Positions 9,827-18,816 of a stretch of 64,000 bases of DNA are shown here, piece by piece. Within the stretch, counting starts at the first letter, position 1. Each line of letters starts with the position of its first letter. The notes beneath the pieces are model-generated. The model saw nothing but the letters and a program-made list of their open reading frames with translations, searched no databases and was not told where the DNA came from. The DNA is from Thiobacillus sp. 0-1251 (GTDB lineage Bacteria; Pseudomonadota; Gammaproteobacteria; Burkholderiales; Thiobacillaceae), in the NCBI GenBank assembly GCA_001899305.1, contig MKWL01000018.1, positions 62,001 to 126,000 on the forward strand. Reading direction: 5' to 3'. A program made the position numbers and the translations under genes.

Positions 9827-10623
9827 CGACACTGAGCTTGCGCGCCGTGCCGAACGGACGTGTCGACATGACCGGCGTACTGCCGGAAACGCTCGCCGGG
9901 CGGCGTGCGGATGACATCGCGAAGCAGATCATCCATCTGGCAGGCAACCCCATGATGCTGGGCGACCTGTTCGAGGTGGACGTGGACGAAACCGACATGC
10001 TGGTGATCCGTACGGACAGCGATCGACTCGATTGCCTGGGCAAGGGCATGAGCACGGGCAGCGTGCGGATCGAAGGACCGGCAGGGCATTACGCCGCGCA
10101 GGGGATGCGCGGCGGCGAACTCGATATCCACGGCGATGCCGGAGATGGCGCCGCCAACGGCATGATGGGCGGCCTGTTGCGCATTCGGGGCAATGCCGGC
10201 GACTGGCTCGGTGCCGCATTGATTGGCGACCGTACCGGCATGGCGGGCGGCGTGGTGGCGGTCGAGGGCAATGCTGGCGATCGTCTCGGCGATCGCATGC
10301 GGCGCGGGTTGATTCTCGTACGCGGCCAGGCGGGCGACGCCTGCGGCGCGCGGCTTCTCGCCGGCACGCTCGTGGTGGCGGGTGGCTGCGGTACCCTGCC
10401 GGGATCCGGCCTGCGACGCGGAAGCCTGATCCTGGGCCGCAGTCCCGAAGCCATCCCACTGAGCTTCAATGATTCGGGTCGGGTCGACCTGAGTTACCTG
10501 GGATTGCTGCATCGGCATGCGGAAAGCTTCCTGCCCGGGCTGCTGCCGGCTTCCACGCAAGCACACCGCTACATGGGCGATCTGGCCTTCGGCGGCAAAG
10601 GGGAGATCCTGGTGCTGGCATGA
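9823..10623 (+). CDS. fhcC: Formyltransferase/hydrolase complex subunit C
   Basis: This 266-residue FwdC/FhcC homologue is built of repeated glycine-rich beta-helix turns such as GPAGHYAAQGMRGGELDIHG, GDAGDGAANGMMGG and GNAGDWLGAALIGD. The fold matches the C-terminal GltB/FwdC beta-helix. It is a structural subunit of Fhc. The ATG overlaps the fhcD stop (ATGA) and its own stop overlaps the next start (ATGA). The order B-A-D-C is the common bacterial order. Confidence 0.94.
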   Translation: MTTLSLRAVPNGRVDMTGVLPETLAGRRADDIAKQIIHLAGNPMMLGDLFEVDVDETDMLVIRTDSDRLDCLGKGMSTGSVRIEGPAGHYAAQGMRGGELDIHGDAGDGAANGMMGGLLRIRGNAGDWLGAALIGDRTGMAGGVVAVEGNAGDRLGDRMRRGLILVRGQAGDACGARLLAGTLVVAGGCGTLPGSGLRRGSLILGRSPEAIPLSFNDSGRVDLSYLGLLHRHAESFLPGLLPASTQAHRYMGDLAFGGKGEILVLA

Positions 10624-11159
10624 AAATGGTGTGTCTGCGCCACGGCGAATCCGAGTACAACCTGCGCGGCCTGTGCAATGCCGATCCGGCCGTTCCGGTG
10701 TCGCTGACGCCGAAGGGGCGGTTGCAGGCGGCGGCGGCCGCACAACGCTTGCGGGATGTGCCGATCCGGCGCGTGTATGTGTCGCGCCTGAAGCGCGCTC
10801 ACGAAACCGCGGCCATCGTCAACGCGTCCCATTGCGCCGACATCCATGTGGATGGCCGGCTCGACGATCGCAACACCGGCTACGAAGGTCAGCCGGTTGC
10901 GCAGTATCTGTCGGCCATGCGCGGTGCAGCCGATCCATTTTCATGGAAGGCGCCTGCAGGCGAGTCCTATGCAGAGATGGTCAGACGCGTGCACGGCTTC
11001 CTGGAAGAGATCGAACATGAAGACGCGTCCACGGTGCTGGTGGTGGCGCATCACGAGGTCCTGCAGGCCGTGACGGGACATTTTCGGAAGCTGAGCCTGC
11101 CCGAGATGTGGAATGTCTGGGTGGATCACTGCGAAGTACTGGAATTCGACCCGGCATGA
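10620..11159 (+). CDS. Histidine phosphatase family protein
   Basis: This 179-residue phosphoglycerate-mutase-fold protein has the RHGES motif at residues 7-11 (CLRHGESEYN), SRLKRAHETA for the second arginine, and VVAHHEVLQ with the second catalytic His. It overlaps fhcC and folP by ATGA on both sides, so it is made with the Fhc complex. The substrate is not visible; dephosphorylation of a pterin or cofactor intermediate is a guess from position. Alpha-ribazole phosphatase-like activity is another possibility. Confidence 0.82.
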   Translation: MKMVCLRHGESEYNLRGLCNADPAVPVSLTPKGRLQAAAAAQRLRDVPIRRVYVSRLKRAHETAAIVNASHCADIHVDGRLDDRNTGYEGQPVAQYLSAMRGAADPFSWKAPAGESYAEMVRRVHGFLEEIEHEDASTVLVVAHHEVLQAVTGHFRKLSLPEMWNVWVDHCEVLEFDPA

Positions 11160-11986
11160 CGGCATTCACTTGTGGACGTTTCCACTTTACGCTGGCGCGT
11201 CCCCTGGTCATGGGCATCGTCAATGCGACGCCCGATTCGTTTTCAGACGGCGGGCTTTATGCCGCCCGCGAGCGTGCTATCGAGCATGGGTTGCGACTGC
11301 GCGAAGAGGGGGCCGACATCCTCGATATCGGCGGCGAATCCACCCGGCCCGGCGCCACCCCGGTGGAAGCCGAGGAGGAATTGAGGCGGGTGCTGCCGGT
11401 GCTCGAAGGTCTGCGCGACTGCGGCGCCGCACTGTCGATCGACACCATGAAGACGCCGGTGATGGCGGCCGCCCTGCACGCAGGGGCCGACATGATCAAC
11501 GACGTCAATGCCTTGCGCGCGCCCGGTGCGCTTGAGGTCGTGGCGGCTTCGCACTGCGGTGTCTGCCTGATGCACATGCAGGGCACGCCGCAGACCATGC
11601 AACAGCAGCCGCGATACGGCGACGTCGTCGCGGAGGTGTTGGAATATCTGCACCTGCGTACGGAGGCGGCGGCGCGGGCGGGCATCGCCCGGGAACGCCT
11701 GCTGTGGGACCCCGGCTTCGGCTTCGGCAAGACGCCCGCGCACAACATCGCCCTGTTTCAGGCACTGGACCGTTTTACATTGGCGTCGCCGACCCTGGTG
11801 GGCATCTCGCGCAAATCATTGTTCGGCACGCTCACCGGCCGGCCGGCGCCGGAACGGCTGGTCGCCAGTATCACGGCGGCCACGCTGGCCGCACTGAAAG
11901 GCGCGGCGATCGTGCGCGTTCACGATGTCGCGGCCACGGTCGATGCCCTGAAGGTCCTGCATGCATTGGGTATGGAATCCCGGTAA
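11156..11986 (+). CDS. folP: Dihydropteroate synthase
   Basis: The protein has 276 residues from the ATG that overlaps the preceding stop. It carries both DHPS signatures, MGIVNATPDSFSDGG and DIGGESTRPGA, plus LSIDTMK, MINDVNALR and the late DPGFGFGK. It condenses p-aminobenzoate with dihydropterin pyrophosphate in folate synthesis. It ends the fhcBADC-phosphatase operon, so a folate gene is expressed with H4MPT genes. A separate, more divergent DHPS-like protein is at 59037-60440. Confidence 0.93.
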   Translation: MTAFTCGRFHFTLARPLVMGIVNATPDSFSDGGLYAARERAIEHGLRLREEGADILDIGGESTRPGATPVEAEEELRRVLPVLEGLRDCGAALSIDTMKTPVMAAALHAGADMINDVNALRAPGALEVVAASHCGVCLMHMQGTPQTMQQQPRYGDVVAEVLEYLHLRTEAAARAGIARERLLWDPGFGFGKTPAHNIALFQALDRFTLASPTLVGISRKSLFGTLTGRPAPERLVASITAATLAALKGAAIVRVHDVAATVDALKVLHALGMESR

Positions 11987-12014
11987 TCCTTTTCAACTTC
12001 AGGAGTTTTCTCTC

Positions 12015-12461
12015 ATGCGCTCACGTCGCCATCCCCATGCTTTTCTATTGCTGGCCGCCCTCGCTTCCCCCGTCTGGTCCTGGGCCGGCGATGTGAAGAT
12101 CGACCATGCCTGGGTGCGTGCCACGGCACCTGGCCAGAAGGTAGCGGGTGCGTTCATGGAAATCACAGCCGACCGGGACATGGAACTCGTCGCGGGAACG
12201 ACCCCCCGCGCAGATCATGTCGAACTGCATTTCATGCGCATGGACGATGGCGTGATGGAAATGCGCGAGCTTGAATCGATCAAGCTGCCGAAAGGCGAAA
12301 CGGTCAGCCTGAAACCGGGCGGATTGCATGCCATGCTCATCGGCCTCACATCGCAGGTCGTGGCGGGCGAGAAAGTGCCCATGACCCTGACGTTCAGGGA
12401 CAGCCAGGGCAAACAGGAAAACGTCGGCATCACGCTGGATACCGCCTCGCCCCGCCATTGA
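12015..12461 (+). CDS. Periplasmic copper chaperone PCu(A)C
   Basis: This 148-residue protein has an N-terminal signal peptide ending near WSWA. AGGAG lies 10 bp upstream of the ATG. The copper motif is VELHFMRMDDGVMEM followed about 35 residues later by GGLHAMLIGL, the His/Met pattern of PCu(A)C (DUF461). PCu(A)C carries Cu(I) to respiratory or other copper proteins in the periplasm, often together with SCO. It opens a block with a TonB receptor and fits the copper demand of the methanethiol oxidase and cytochrome oxidase. Confidence 0.9.
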   Translation: MRSRRHPHAFLLLAALASPVWSWAGDVKIDHAWVRATAPGQKVAGAFMEITADRDMELVAGTTPRADHVELHFMRMDDGVMEMRELESIKLPKGETVSLKPGGLHAMLIGLTSQVVAGEKVPMTLTFRDSQGKQENVGITLDTASPRH

Positions 12462-12559
12462 CCGCGGCGACGCTGCGGCAATTTGCCACATTGTCGTGAC
12501 ACGTCGCGCACCCTACACTCGTCCCGAATAGAAACCAATAAATTTCCTGAATGTTTTCA

Positions 12560-12623
12560 GGCCGGTACGGATTGCCGGGCGAATACGCGGTAGCGGTTGC
12601 CGCATATTCGCCCGCATCCGGCC
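12560..12623 (+). other. Long inverted repeat in the leader of the BNR-repeat gene
   Basis: A 64-nt segment can fold back on itself: GGCCGG pairs with CCGGCC, GGAT with ATCC, and GGGCGAATA with TATTCGCCC, with short bulges and a small apical loop. It ends just before the purine-rich ribosome site (GGGGGA at 12625-12630) of the gene starting at 12642. It may be a regulatory leader or a palindromic repeat element; no known riboswitch was recognised. Confidence 0.5.
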
Positions 12624-12641
12624 AGGGGGACGAGAGACATC

Positions 12642-13865
12642 ATGATGAGCATTATGAAAACGGCTCCCGGCCGCTGGGGCCTGGCGCGGACCACCGCCGC
12701 GCTATTGCTGTCGGGGTACGCGGGCGCGGCCTTGCCGCATACGCACATGTCGCCGGAAAATCCGGGACAGGCCGTCGCGTCCCGACCGGCAAAACCCACG
12801 CTGGCGATCGGGGCCACCGTCGACGCGCAGGGCCGGATCTGGCTCGCCCGGGTCGAAAACCGGACGCTCCTGGTTTCGCATTCGGCCGACGACGGCCAAC
12901 ATTTTTCTGCTCCGGTCACCGTCAACGCCGAGCCGGAAAACATCGGGGCGGAAGGTGAAAACCGGCCCAAGATCGCCGTCACCCGCAATGGCACGGTACA
13001 TCTCACCTGGACGCTGCTGCTGCCGCAACCCTACACCGGCGAGATTCGCTACGCGCGCTCGACCGATGGCGGCAAGACCTACTCGGCCCCCATCACGATC
13101 AACGACGACAAGCGCCTGACCAGCCACCGTTTCGATTCGCTGGTTTCAGATAGCGGCGACCGACTGGCCATCGTCTGGCTGGATGGCCGCGACCGGGATG
13201 CCGCGAAGGAGCAGGGCGTGGCATACGCTGGCACATCGGTGTATGTGGCGCGCTCCGACGATGACGGTGCCAGCTTCCATGCCAACCGCAAGTTGGCCGA
13301 GCATACCTGCGAGTGCTGCCGGACGGCGCTGGCCTGGACAGCGGATGGTCCCGTCGCCCTATGGCGCAACCTGTACGGATCCAATACGCGCGACTTCGCA
13401 TTTTCCTATCTCGATACGGGCAAGGTGCAGCGGCTGGCCGATGACGAATGGAATATCGATGCCTGCCCGCACCATGGCGGCGGGATTGCAACCGGCGACA
13501 ACGGCACGCTGCACGCGGTCTGGTATACCCACGGCAAGAACCGACAGGGGCTGTTTTACCGGCAGGTGAAAGGTGACCGGATGTCGGCGCCCATGGCGTT
13601 CGGCAATCCGCAGGCCCAGGCCGGCCACGCCACCGTGGCGGCTGACGGGCAGATCGTGCTGATCACCTGGCGCGAGTTCGACGGCCAGGCTTACGGCGCG
13701 ATGGCATTGCTGTCGAAGGATGGGGGGGCCAGCTGGAGCGCGCCGCACCGTATCGCGACGACTGCCGATGCCGCGGACTATCCGATGCCCCTCATCCATG
13801 ACGGCCGGATGCAGGTCGTGTGGAACACGCTCCGCGAAGGCGTCCGAATCCTGGAGGTCGAGTGA
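12642..13865 (+). CDS. Exported BNR/sialidase-fold repeat protein
   Basis: This 407-residue protein has a signal peptide (ALLLSGYAGAALPH region). Repeated beta-propeller Asp-box-like segments are visible: HSADDGQHFSAPV, RSTDGGKTYSAP, RSDDDGASFHA and SKDGGASWSAP. A cysteine cluster, HTCECCRTALAW, and a later CPHHGGG could bind metal. It is unlikely to be a true sialidase; in this setting (PCu(A)C before, thioredoxin-like protein and TonB receptor after) a role in metal, probably copper, capture is inferred. The ATG at 12642 is chosen for the GGGGGACGAGAG ribosome site. Confidence 0.7.
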   Translation: MMSIMKTAPGRWGLARTTAALLLSGYAGAALPHTHMSPENPGQAVASRPAKPTLAIGATVDAQGRIWLARVENRTLLVSHSADDGQHFSAPVTVNAEPENIGAEGENRPKIAVTRNGTVHLTWTLLLPQPYTGEIRYARSTDGGKTYSAPITINDDKRLTSHRFDSLVSDSGDRLAIVWLDGRDRDAAKEQGVAYAGTSVYVARSDDDGASFHANRKLAEHTCECCRTALAWTADGPVALWRNLYGSNTRDFAFSYLDTGKVQRLADDEWNIDACPHHGGGIATGDNGTLHAVWYTHGKNRQGLFYRQVKGDRMSAPMAFGNPQAQAGHATVAADGQIVLITWREFDGQAYGAMALLSKDGGASWSAPHRIATTADAADYPMPLIHDGRMQVVWNTLREGVRILEVE

Positions 13866-13867
13866 TC

Positions 13868-14362
13868 ATGCTGCGTCGTCTGTGTCTTTTTCTCGTGTGT
13901 CTGGCCGCATGGCCTGCATCGGCAACCGAGCCTGCCCGCTTCGATTCGGGCAGCCTGGCAAAGATCGAAGCGCGGTATGCGGGCAAGCCGTTCATTCTGA
14001 GCCTGTGGTCGGTCAACTGGTGCGGACACTGCATCGACGAACTGACCATGCTGGGAAAACTGTCGAAAAACGAAAAGACCCTGCCTCTGGTATTGGTCGC
14101 GGTCGACAGCCCGGAGGATAGCGACGCGATCCGGAAAACCCTGCGCAAGCTCGGGTTGAGCCATGCAGAGTCCTGGGTTTTCGACGATCCCATCCCCGAA
14201 CGCCTGCGCGCCGCCATCGACCCTACTTGGCAGGGGGAACTGCCGCGCTCGTATCTGTACGACAAGGCGCATCGGCGCCAGGCAGCAGTGGGCACGCTCG
14301 ATGAGGCCAGGCTGAAGTCCTGGCTGGAACAACAGGGACAGCGATCCGGCACCGCCAAATAG
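13868..14362 (+). CDS. Exported TlpA-like thioredoxin-fold protein
   Basis: This 164-residue protein has a signal peptide (MLRRLCLFLVCLAAWPASA). A thioredoxin-type active site, NWCGHC, lies in WSVNWCGHCIDEL. The ATG is only a few bases after the BNR gene, and a GTG at 13862 is an alternative start overlapping the previous stop. A periplasmic thiol reductant is expected, perhaps keeping the Cys cluster of its neighbour or a copper site reduced. The next gene, the TonB receptor, follows after 20 bp. Confidence 0.8.
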   Translation: MLRRLCLFLVCLAAWPASATEPARFDSGSLAKIEARYAGKPFILSLWSVNWCGHCIDELTMLGKLSKNEKTLPLVLVAVDSPEDSDAIRKTLRKLGLSHAESWVFDDPIPERLRAAIDPTWQGELPRSYLYDKAHRRQAAVGTLDEARLKSWLEQQGQRSGTAK

Positions 14363-14382
14363 AAAACCAACAAGGGAGAACC

Positions 14383-16647
14383 ATGAAACGTAAAACTTTG
14401 GTGCTGGCTCTCGCCAGTACGCTGGGTCATCCTGCCGCCTGGGCTGAAGAGCAGGCCTTGCCGGAAATGGTCGTCAGTCTGCCGCGCCCGGCCGTGGTGA
14501 CGAACAATCCTTCGCCCTCGGCCGAAGTGAGCCAGGACCAGATGCGCGAAATGAACGTCATCAACGTCGAGGATTCGCTCAAGTACACACCGAGCCTCTT
14601 CATACGCAAGCGCTATGTCGGCGACCGCAACGGCATCGTTGCCAGCCGCACGGCGGGCAGTCTCCAGAGTGCGTGGTCTCTGGTTTATGCGGACGGTCTG
14701 CTGCTGTCCAACCTGTTGGGCAATTCCTACAATTTCCCGCCGCGCTGGAACATCGTCGGCAGCGAGGAAATCGAGAACATCGAAGTGCTGTATGGTCCAT
14801 TCTCGGCGCTGCTGCCCGGCAACTCGGCTGGCGCCACCATCCTGATCAATACGCGCAGGCCGCAGCAGTTCGAAGCCCATGCACGGGTCCAGGGATGGAC
14901 CCAGGACTACAAACATTACGCCACGGACGACACTTACCGGGGCCATCAGGAACAGCTTGCGCTGGGTGCGCGGGTGAACGGCAGCCTGAGCTGGTCGTTC
15001 CTGTTCAACCATCTCGATACGCATTCGCAGCCGATCAACTTCGCCACGGCAGCCGTCCCCGCAGCCAACAACGGCGCAGGGACGCCGGTCACAGGCGGCG
15101 TGCCCTACACCAACCCGACGAACGTCCCCAGCATGATGTTCGGCGCGACCAGCCTGGACCATTCGGTGCAGGACACGATGAAAATCCGTCTGGCGTACGA
15201 CTTCACGCCCGACACGCGCGCGGCCCTCACTTATGCGTATTGGCAGAACGACAGCTTCAGCGATACCCGGACCTACCTGCGTAATGCGTCGGGGCAATCG
15301 ATATGGAGCGGCAGCGTCAATATCGACAACAAGAACTACACCGTCAGCACGAGTGCGCTCGCCCCGTCGGACAGCAACACGCAGAACCAGTTGCTGGGCC
15401 TGAGTCTGGACAGCCGCCTGTCGTCGGACTGGTCGATCGAACTGAGCGCCTCGGATTATTCCACCCCTCGCGACATCACGCGGACGCCGACCACTGCGAT
15501 TGCAGGCGGGCTCGGCCAGCCGGGCTCGGCAGGCGGGGCAGGCACGATCACGTTCGGCGACGAGAGCGGCTGGAAGACCCTGGACGCCCGGGCAATCTGG
15601 AAACCCGGCCAGGACAGGAAAAACCACACCGTCACCTTCGGCTACCATTACGACCACTACACCTACAGCAGTGCCAAATACGCTGCATCCAGCTGGACCG
15701 ACGACAGCAGCATTGGCGCATCCCCCGTCAGCACCACCATGGGCGACACCCGCACCGATGCCTTTTTTGCGCAGGATGCGTGGAAGTTCGATCCGCGCCT
15801 GACGCTCACGCTCGGCTGGCGAACCGAGCGCTGGCAGGCCTTCAACGGCTTCATCAGCGGCTATGCGCCGATTGCCAGCCGCGACGACACCTACCACTCG
15901 CCCAAGGCGTCGCTCGCCTGGCGGGCGGCAGGCGACTGGCTGATCCGGGGTTCGGTTGCCCGCGCTTACCGCATGCCGACCGTCACGGAACTGTTTCAGA
16001 CCGAGAAAAAAAGCGGAACCACCTATATCAGCGATCCCAATCTGAACCCGGAAAAAATCCTGGCGACCGACCTCACCGCGGAGCATGCACTCAGGAACGG
16101 CAACCTGCGCCTGTCGCTGTTCGACCAGCGCACCGACAATTTCCTGACCAGCCAGCTGAATCTGATCACCCTCGTCAGCCGCGTGCAGAACATCGGCCGC
16201 ACCCGCGTCACGGGCGCCGAGGCGGCGTATGAAGCGGTGGACTTCCTGGTGCCTGGACTGGATATCAATGGCAGCCTGACCTACACCGACTCGGAGATCC
16301 TGTCCGATCCGGGTAATCCCGCTCTCGTTGGCAAGAAGGTGCCACGCATCCCTGACTGGCGCGCCTCGGTCTTCGCTTCCTATCGCTTCGACGAACACTG
16401 GACCGGTTCCCTCGGCCTGCTTTACAGCGGACTTCAGTTCGGCAACCTGGATAACTCGGACACCCATCACAACGACACCGGAAGCCTGAGCAAGTACACC
16501 ACCGTCGACGTGAAACTCGGCTACCGTTTCTCGAAACTGATTCGCGCTTCGTTCGGGATCGACAACCTGACCAATGAAGATTATTTCATCGGGCCGCATC
16601 CTTTCCCGAAACGCACCTATCAGGCCGAGTTGCGTGTGGATTACTGA
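14383..16647 (+). CDS. TonB-dependent outer-membrane receptor, probably for copper
   Basis: This 754-residue protein has a signal peptide (ending AAWA) and a plug domain (residues about 45-150, LPGNSAGATILINTRRP). A 22-strand-type barrel follows, ending in the aromatic-terminated motif YQAELRVDY. It forms one unit with TonB-ExbB-ExbD downstream and with copper-type periplasmic proteins upstream. The substrate is not encoded in an obvious motif; copper or a copper complex is inferred from neighbours, iron or cobalamin being alternatives. No cobalamin riboswitch was seen upstream. The long open frame on the other strand is treated as a shadow. Confidence 0.85.
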   Translation: MKRKTLVLALASTLGHPAAWAEEQALPEMVVSLPRPAVVTNNPSPSAEVSQDQMREMNVINVEDSLKYTPSLFIRKRYVGDRNGIVASRTAGSLQSAWSLVYADGLLLSNLLGNSYNFPPRWNIVGSEEIENIEVLYGPFSALLPGNSAGATILINTRRPQQFEAHARVQGWTQDYKHYATDDTYRGHQEQLALGARVNGSLSWSFLFNHLDTHSQPINFATAAVPAANNGAGTPVTGGVPYTNPTNVPSMMFGATSLDHSVQDTMKIRLAYDFTPDTRAALTYAYWQNDSFSDTRTYLRNASGQSIWSGSVNIDNKNYTVSTSALAPSDSNTQNQLLGLSLDSRLSSDWSIELSASDYSTPRDITRTPTTAIAGGLGQPGSAGGAGTITFGDESGWKTLDARAIWKPGQDRKNHTVTFGYHYDHYTYSSAKYAASSWTDDSSIGASPVSTTMGDTRTDAFFAQDAWKFDPRLTLTLGWRTERWQAFNGFISGYAPIASRDDTYHSPKASLAWRAAGDWLIRGSVARAYRMPTVTELFQTEKKSGTTYISDPNLNPEKILATDLTAEHALRNGNLRLSLFDQRTDNFLTSQLNLITLVSRVQNIGRTRVTGAEAAYEAVDFLVPGLDINGSLTYTDSEILSDPGNPALVGKKVPRIPDWRASVFASYRFDEHWTGSLGLLYSGLQFGNLDNSDTHHNDTGSLSKYTTVDVKLGYRFSKLIRASFGIDNLTNEDYFIGPHPFPKRTYQAELRVDY

Positions 16648-16649
16648 GC

Positions 16650-17315
16650 ATGCTGCGTCCACGGCAGTACGCATTTGGCGCGCGCCTGGCAGGCCTTTCC
16701 GCCGTGCTCGCCCTTCACGGGGCGTTGCTCTACAGCCTGTGGCACTACCGTGTGCTGCCGCCGCCCGCCGAGGCGGCGACGTTGTTTGTCGACCTGTTGA
16801 CCGATCCTCCCAGGCTTGAGCCGCCGAGGCCGGACCCGCCCAAGCCCAAACCAGTCAAACGCGAACAGCCCGTTCAACCGCCGCTCCAGCAGCAGCTGGC
16901 CGCACAAACGCCGGTCGTGTTGCCGTCCGATCTGGTCGCGCCATCCTCCTCACCTGAACCTCCCAGGATCGAGGCACCGATCGAACCTGCGCCGCCCGCG
17001 CCGCCGCCAAAGCCTGTGGGCCCGGCCGTGTTGAGCGGCGAACTCGCGCTGACCTGTCCGGACCGCGCGCCGCCGTCCTATCCCGCCATTTCCCGTCGTC
17101 TCGGGGAAGAGGGCAAGGTGGTGCTGCGCGTGGAGCTCGACGAAACGGGGCGGGTTGACCGCGCCACGATCAAAACCAGTTCCGGTTACGCACGCATCGA
17201 CGAGGCCGCGCTGGCCACCGTCAGACGCTGGCGATGCAGCCCGGCCAGCCGCGATGGCGCAGCCGTGCGCGCCGTCGCCATCCAGCCGTTTAATTTTGTA
17301 CTCGAAGGACGATGA
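16650..17315 (+). CDS. tonB: TonB energy-transducing protein
   Basis: This 221-residue protein has an N-terminal membrane anchor (AGLSAVLALHGALLYSLW) and a Pro-rich periplasmic spacer at residues about 50-125 (PPRLEPPRPDPPKPKPVK). The C-terminal TonB domain reads YPAISRRLGEEGKVVLRVELD and ends AIQPFNFVLEGR. It couples the proton motive force to the receptor just upstream (2 bp away) with ExbB and ExbD just downstream. Confidence 0.92.
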   Translation: MLRPRQYAFGARLAGLSAVLALHGALLYSLWHYRVLPPPAEAATLFVDLLTDPPRLEPPRPDPPKPKPVKREQPVQPPLQQQLAAQTPVVLPSDLVAPSSSPEPPRIEAPIEPAPPAPPPKPVGPAVLSGELALTCPDRAPPSYPAISRRLGEEGKVVLRVELDETGRVDRATIKTSSGYARIDEAALATVRRWRCSPASRDGAAVRAVAIQPFNFVLEGR

Positions 17316-17316
17316 T

Positions 17317-18045
17317 ATGGATACGAACATAGGCTTTGCCCATTTCCTGGCCCAGGCCGATACGCTCGGGAAAACGGTATTGTTTCTGCTGCTGGCACTG
17401 TCGGTTGCGAGCTGGTACCTGATCGTGACCAAGACGATCGCCAACTACCTGGCGAAGCGACGCGTCGAAAGCTTTCTCGAACAATTCTGGGCAGCCGATT
17501 CGCTGCAGGAAATCCGCACCGCCTTGCACAGACAGCCGCGCGATCATGCTTTTGCCGAACTGGCGCATGATGCACTGGAAGCTGCCAGCGACAGCGAAAA
17601 GCATGGCCTGCACAAGCTGGCAGCCGCAGGTGGCCTGGGTGAATTTCTCACGCGTCTGCTCAGAAACGGCATCGACCAGGAGGCGACGCGTGTCGAGCAT
17701 GGCCTGACCATCCTGGCCTCGGCGGGATCGGCCGCCCCCTATATCGGCTTGTTCGGCACCGTATGGGGGATCTATCACGCACTCGTCAATATCGGCCTGT
17801 CGGGGCAGGGGACGCTCGACAAGGTCTCCGGCCCGGTGGGCGAGGCGCTCATCATGACGGCGATGGGGCTGGCCGTGGCGATTCCGGCCGTGCTTGCCTT
17901 CAATGCGTTCAACCGGCGGAACCGGGTGTGGCTCGCCCGGCTGGATGCGTTCGCGCATGATCTGTACGCCATCATCACCGTGGGCGAAAAGGCCAACAGT
18001 TCCGCCGGCGAACCCCGTCCCCTGCATATCGTGAAGGAGGCCTGA
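17317..18045 (+). CDS. exbB: ExbB/TolQ/MotA-family proton channel protein
   Basis: The 242-residue protein has three membrane segments: VLFLLLALSVASWYLIV near the N-terminus, then APYIGLFGTVWGIYHALV and ALIMTAMGLAVAIPAVLAF. The GLFGTVWGI and GLAVAIPA motifs are those of ExbB. It starts 1 bp after the tonB stop and is followed by exbD after 3 bp, so it is an ExbB partnered to this TonB rather than TolQ. Confidence 0.93.
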   Translation: MDTNIGFAHFLAQADTLGKTVLFLLLALSVASWYLIVTKTIANYLAKRRVESFLEQFWAADSLQEIRTALHRQPRDHAFAELAHDALEAASDSEKHGLHKLAAAGGLGEFLTRLLRNGIDQEATRVEHGLTILASAGSAAPYIGLFGTVWGIYHALVNIGLSGQGTLDKVSGPVGEALIMTAMGLAVAIPAVLAFNAFNRRNRVWLARLDAFAHDLYAIITVGEKANSSAGEPRPLHIVKEA

Positions 18046-18048
18046 GCC

Positions 18049-18468
18049 ATGGCAATGGGAAGCTTTGACCCGCGCCGGGGGCCGGGGCCGATGGCCGATA
18101 TCAACGTGGTACCGCTGGTGGACGTGATGCTGGTACTGCTGGTGATTTTCATCATCACCACGCCCTTGCTCACCAACGCAGTCAAGATCGACCTGCCCAA
18201 GGCAAGCAGCGCACCCAATGTCACCAAGCCGGATCATATCGAACTCGGCATCCGGGAAAACGGCGATCTCTACTGGAACGGCGAGCGGGTTGCGATGGAT
18301 CAGTTCGCGCCGCGTTTTGCCGAGGCCGCAAAAAAGCAGCCACAACCTGAGCTGCATATCCGCGCCGACCGGCATGCCGAATACGAACCGGTTGCGAAAG
18401 TCATGTCGCTGGCTGCGCAGGCCGGCCTCTCCCGTATCGGGTTTGTGACCGAGCCCGATCGGCTCTGA
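18049..18468 (+). CDS. exbD: ExbD/TolR-family protein
   Basis: This 139-residue protein has one N-terminal membrane segment preceded by the conserved MADINVVPLVDVMLVLLVIF, including the functional Asp in PLVDVML. The C-terminal periplasmic domain contains IRADRHAEYEPVAKVM. It completes the TonB-ExbB-ExbD complex energising the receptor at 14383-16647 and is the last gene of the block. Confidence 0.92.
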   Translation: MAMGSFDPRRGPGPMADINVVPLVDVMLVLLVIFIITTPLLTNAVKIDLPKASSAPNVTKPDHIELGIRENGDLYWNGERVAMDQFAPRFAEAAKKQPQPELHIRADRHAEYEPVAKVMSLAAQAGLSRIGFVTEPDRL

Positions 18469-18816
18469 CCATCCAAAAGACGATCGGCCCAGGGTGGAGG
18501 AGGGTATGTCTCCATCCGGGTGACGTTACGCAAGCGTTCCAACGGGCATCCGCGTAATTCTTTAGTTTTCCACTCAATCATGGGCACCCACCAATGGCAT
18601 CTTATTGCCGGTTGGTGACTTTCCAGCTGAATAAATCATGCGCACAAAACCGGAAATTTCGCACTCAGGGATTTCCCTTGTCTGGCCAAGGTTTCATACG
18701 TGAATAGTACGGTAGTACTACCAATTTACATGCTAAGGCCGTGCCCCTGTAATAGAAGTGGCGTCTTTATCCGAGTTGTGATGAAGCGCAAGTTTTCATT
18801 CTATTTAGGGGCCTTC
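18469..18816 (+). promoter_or_regulatory. Intergenic region upstream of ompW with a 12-bp palindrome
   Basis: This 348-bp stretch has no convincing gene. The only strong element is a perfect palindrome, GGTAGTACTACC, at 18711-18722, about 95 bp before the OmpW ATG; it could be an operator. No clear terminator follows exbD. Confidence 0.4.

Noticed and set aside
14363-14382. Cobalamin riboswitch before the TonB receptor
   Set aside because: Only 20 bp separate the receptor from the gene upstream and no B12-box-like sequence is present.
13792-16674. 960-codon open frame on the minus strand, antisense to the TonB receptor
   Set aside because: It mirrors the receptor frame, has no recognisable domain and no ribosome site; high GC produces such antisense frames.
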